14,642 nt of DNA, taken from the NCBI GenBank assembly GCA_036503065.1, contig DASXXM010000147.1:1-14642 (forward strand), read 5' to 3'. The notes beneath the pieces are model-generated. The model was not told where the DNA came from. It made no database searches and saw nothing but the letters and a program-made list of their open reading frames with translations. The stretch comes from DATEPR01 sp036503065 (GTDB lineage Bacteria > Actinomycetota > Actinomycetes > Mycobacteriales > Pseudonocardiaceae). The translations under genes were made by a program, and so were the position numbers. The first letter of the stretch is position 1. Every line of letters begins with the position of its first letter. Below, one piece after another: positions 12,730 to 14,642 of this stretch.

Positions 12730-14642
12730 ATGAGTCTCAAATTACCCGGCAGGCGTGTACCAGCTGCGGCGACCGCCGCACTACTGGCGTCCGCCGTCAT
12801 CGTTGCGACAACATCCCAACCGGCAACGGCGGACTCGATCACCGCGAACCAGGCAATGCGAATAGTCCAGCAGTACACCGGAGTCTGGAATTCGCCGCCC
12901 ACCAACCTGAACAGCGGCGAGACAGTAGACGCGCCGTTGATGGGCAACGGCGACGTGGGCGTGGCAATGGCAGGCTCGATCAACAACCAGACGTTCTTCA
13001 TCGGCAAGAGCGACTTCTGGTCATCAACCAGCCACGCCATCAAACCACTGGGCCGCATAGTCGTCTCGGCAGCCGGCCTCAACGGCTCGTCCTACCACGT
13101 AGTACAGGACATAGCCCACGCGGAAGTACGCGGCACCTACACCCTCAACGGACAAACACTGGACACCACAAGCTGGATGGACGCGAACACCAACCTGTTC
13201 GTCACGCAGTTCAGCCTGACCGGCGGCAGCACCCAGAACATCGGCATAACCCTGCAGAACGGCACAGGTGGCACCCCCACGACGGCCACCAGCGGCAACG
13301 ACCTGGACGCCGACGTGGTGGCGGACACCGGCGCCAGCGGTGACCCACGAGCCCGCATCGCGGCACGCACGATCGGCGACAGCCAGTCGATCACGGCCAA
13401 CAAGATAACGTTGTCACTACAGCCAGGCACCACGTCGACACTGGTAGCCGCAGTCGTGAGCAACATCGACACGTCCAGCTACCAGAGCACCGCCGACTCG
13501 ATGGTCAACAACCTGACCCAACAGGACGTCGACAACCACAACGGTTCACACCGGAGTTGGTGGTCGGGTTACTGGAGCCAGAGTTTCGTCGAGATCCCCA
13601 ACAAGGCGGTGGAAAAGGGCTGGTACGGCGCCCTGTACCTACTGGGCAGCATGTCAAGGGCCGGCAAGTACGCGCCCGGCCTGTGGGGCACCTGGATTCC
13701 ACAGAGCAACATGAACTGGAACGGCGACTACCACACCAACTACAACTACGAGGCCGCGTTCTATCCGGCCATGTCGAGTAACCACATCGCGCAGATGGCC
13801 AACTACGACCAGCCGGTGCTCGACTGGCAGTCGAGAGGCCAACAACTGGCCTCCCAGAACGGCTTCTCCGGCGTGTTCTACCCGGTAGGGCTGTCCCCGA
13901 AGGGCACCAGCGCGGACACGAGCCTGCACAACCAGAAGTCGAACGCGGCCTATCTCGCCAGCGACATGATCATGCGCTTCGAGTACACAAGGGACACGGC
14001 CTACGCGAACACGGTCTACCCATGGCTCAAGCAGGTAGGCCTCTTCTGGCAGAACTACCTGACCTTCGACAGCGCGAACAACCGCTACGTCATCAACAAC
14101 GACGCACCCCACGAGGACCAGGCCTTCCCGCAGACGAACAGCGGCATGTCACTGGGCCTGGTACACCTACTGTTCCAGGGCCTGATCGACATGAGCACAG
14201 CGCTCAACGCCGACGCAGGAACCAGGGCAACCTGGCAGAACATCGAATCCCACCTGAGCGCCCTACCCACGATGTCCCGCAACAACCAGACAATCCTGAG
14301 GGAAACCGAGGTCGGCAGCGACTTCGCAGACGACGGAAACGACATCGACACCCAGTCGATCTACCCAGGCGGCCTGGTAGGCCTGGACACAACAGGCGCA
14401 TTGCCCCAAACCGCCCGAAACACGATAGGGCAGCTCACCAACGCCTGGCACGGCGGCAACGCACCAGCAACGTTCTACGCGGCGGCGGCCAGGGTCGACT
14501 TCGACCCGAACACCATCCTGAGCAACCTACAGAACGAGGCGACGAACCAGAGCTACAACAACATGGCGGTGCACCACAACGGCGGCGGCGTGGAGAACCT
14601 GAACGTGGTCCCAGGCGGTCTGAACGAGATGCTGTTGCAGTC
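12730..14642 (+). CDS. Secreted GH95-like (alpha/alpha)6 glycoside hydrolase (3' end outside window)
   Basis: This is a predicted exported glycoside hydrolase; 637 codons are visible and the frame is open to the last base. ATG 12730 follows GAAAGG at about ten bases. The signal peptide runs to about residue 35 (QPATA then DS) with no lipobox. An N-terminal beta domain (APLMGNGDVGVAMAG, FFIGKSDFW) precedes the helical catalytic domain: WWSGYW near residue 278, MNWNGDYHTNYN (328-339), ETEVGSDF (525-532) and HHNGGGVENLNVVPGGLNEMLLQ (split: HHNGGG 615-620, NEMLLQ 632-637). The WNGDYHxNxN block matches the region that carries two catalytic Asn in GH95 alpha-fucosidases, so a related activity is possible, but specificity is not certain. 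Codon 5 is TTA, and A-ending codons (ATA, CTA, GTA, ACA) are commoner than in neighbouring genes. A downstream binding domain is possible beyond the edge. Confidence 0.82.
   Translation, partial: MSLKLPGRRVPAAATAALLASAVIVATTSQPATADSITANQAMRIVQQYTGVWNSPPTNLNSGETVDAPLMGNGDVGVAMAGSINNQTFFIGKSDFWSSTSHAIKPLGRIVVSAAGLNGSSYHVVQDIAHAEVRGTYTLNGQTLDTTSWMDANTNLFVTQFSLTGGSTQNIGITLQNGTGGTPTTATSGNDLDADVVADTGASGDPRARIAARTIGDSQSITANKITLSLQPGTTSTLVAAVVSNIDTSSYQSTADSMVNNLTQQDVDNHNGSHRSWWSGYWSQSFVEIPNKAVEKGWYGALYLLGSMSRAGKYAPGLWGTWIPQSNMNWNGDYHTNYNYEAAFYPAMSSNHIAQMANYDQPVLDWQSRGQQLASQNGFSGVFYPVGLSPKGTSADTSLHNQKSNAAYLASDMIMRFEYTRDTAYANTVYPWLKQVGLFWQNYLTFDSANNRYVINNDAPHEDQAFPQTNSGMSLGLVHLLFQGLIDMSTALNADAGTRATWQNIESHLSALPTMSRNNQTILRETEVGSDFADDGNDIDTQSIYPGGLVGLDTTGALPQTARNTIGQLTNAWHGGNAPATFYAAAARVDFDPNTILSNLQNEATNQSYNNMAVHHNGGGVENLNVVPGGLNEMLLQ
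13402..13415. promoter_or_regulatory. Possible secondary LacI operator inside the GH95-like gene
   Basis: AAGATAACGTTGTC shares an unbroken 11-base run (AAGATAACGTT) with the palindrome at 11584-11603 and matches it at 13 of 14 positions here. Outside this core the right arm is not conserved. It encodes Lys-Ile-Thr-Leu-Ser with the uncommon codons ATA and TTG. It could be an auxiliary intragenic operator, as known for LacI-family systems, or chance. Confidence 0.25.

Noticed and set aside
12063..13343. A 426-residue plus-strand frame spanning the lacI and GH95-like junction
   Set aside because: It crosses two well-supported genes in another frame and is Arg/His-rich throughout.
1..14642. CRISPR arrays, tRNA or rRNA genes, insertion sequences, attachment sites
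   Set aside because: No spaced direct repeats, cloverleaf, transposase or integrase sequence was seen; the only tandem repeat is the protein-coding trefoil.

Overview
The window comes from a high-GC Gram-positive soil bacterium, most likely an actinomycete of the Streptomyces or Pseudonocardiales kind. The evidence is strongly G/C-ending codons, frequent GTG starts, sugar ABC importers with no ATPase gene of their own, a LacI-family regulator, and secreted carbohydrate-active enzymes with actinobacterial-style signal peptides. I see no RNA genes, insertion sequences, phage genes or CRISPR. The region reads as a carbohydrate-scavenging locus and is almost entirely coding.

Layout. (1) Positions 1-1041 (+) hold the 3' part of a PHP-domain metallohydrolase of the CehA/McbA type, probably cut at its 5' end by the window. 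(2) Positions 1042-4162 (-) hold a three-gene importer: lipoprotein binding protein, MalF-like permease, MalG-like permease, joined by 4-base ATGA overlaps. (3) Positions 4358-5965 (+) are divergent and encode a secreted SGNH/GDSL esterase with a C-terminal three-repeat beta-trefoil. (4) Positions 5955-11564 (-) hold a second importer in the same order, then a large glycoside hydrolase with no signal peptide, again coupled by 4-base overlaps. (5) Positions 11701-12705 (+) encode a LacI-family repressor, divergent from the second importer. A perfect 20-bp palindrome with a central CG lies between them. (6) From 12730 to the window end (+) is a secreted GH95-like glycoside hydrolase, cut by the window edge.

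How it may work together (inference). Secreted enzymes (the acyl-esterase and the GH95-like enzyme) would trim an acylated plant or microbial polysaccharide. Two binding-protein importers, probably energised by a shared MsiK-type ATPase encoded elsewhere, would bring in oligosaccharides. The cytoplasmic hydrolase would cut them further, and LacI would sense an inducer and release the 11584-11603 operator. The substrate cannot be read from the sequence.

The least expected signals are these. The only two in-frame TTA leucine codons I could find are codon 8 of the esterase and codon 5 of the GH95-like enzyme, the two secreted enzymes. A near-copy of the LacI operator core lies inside the GH95-like gene. 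The esterase has a GASI instead of GDSI nucleophile block. The GH95-like gene uses more A-ending codons than its neighbours.
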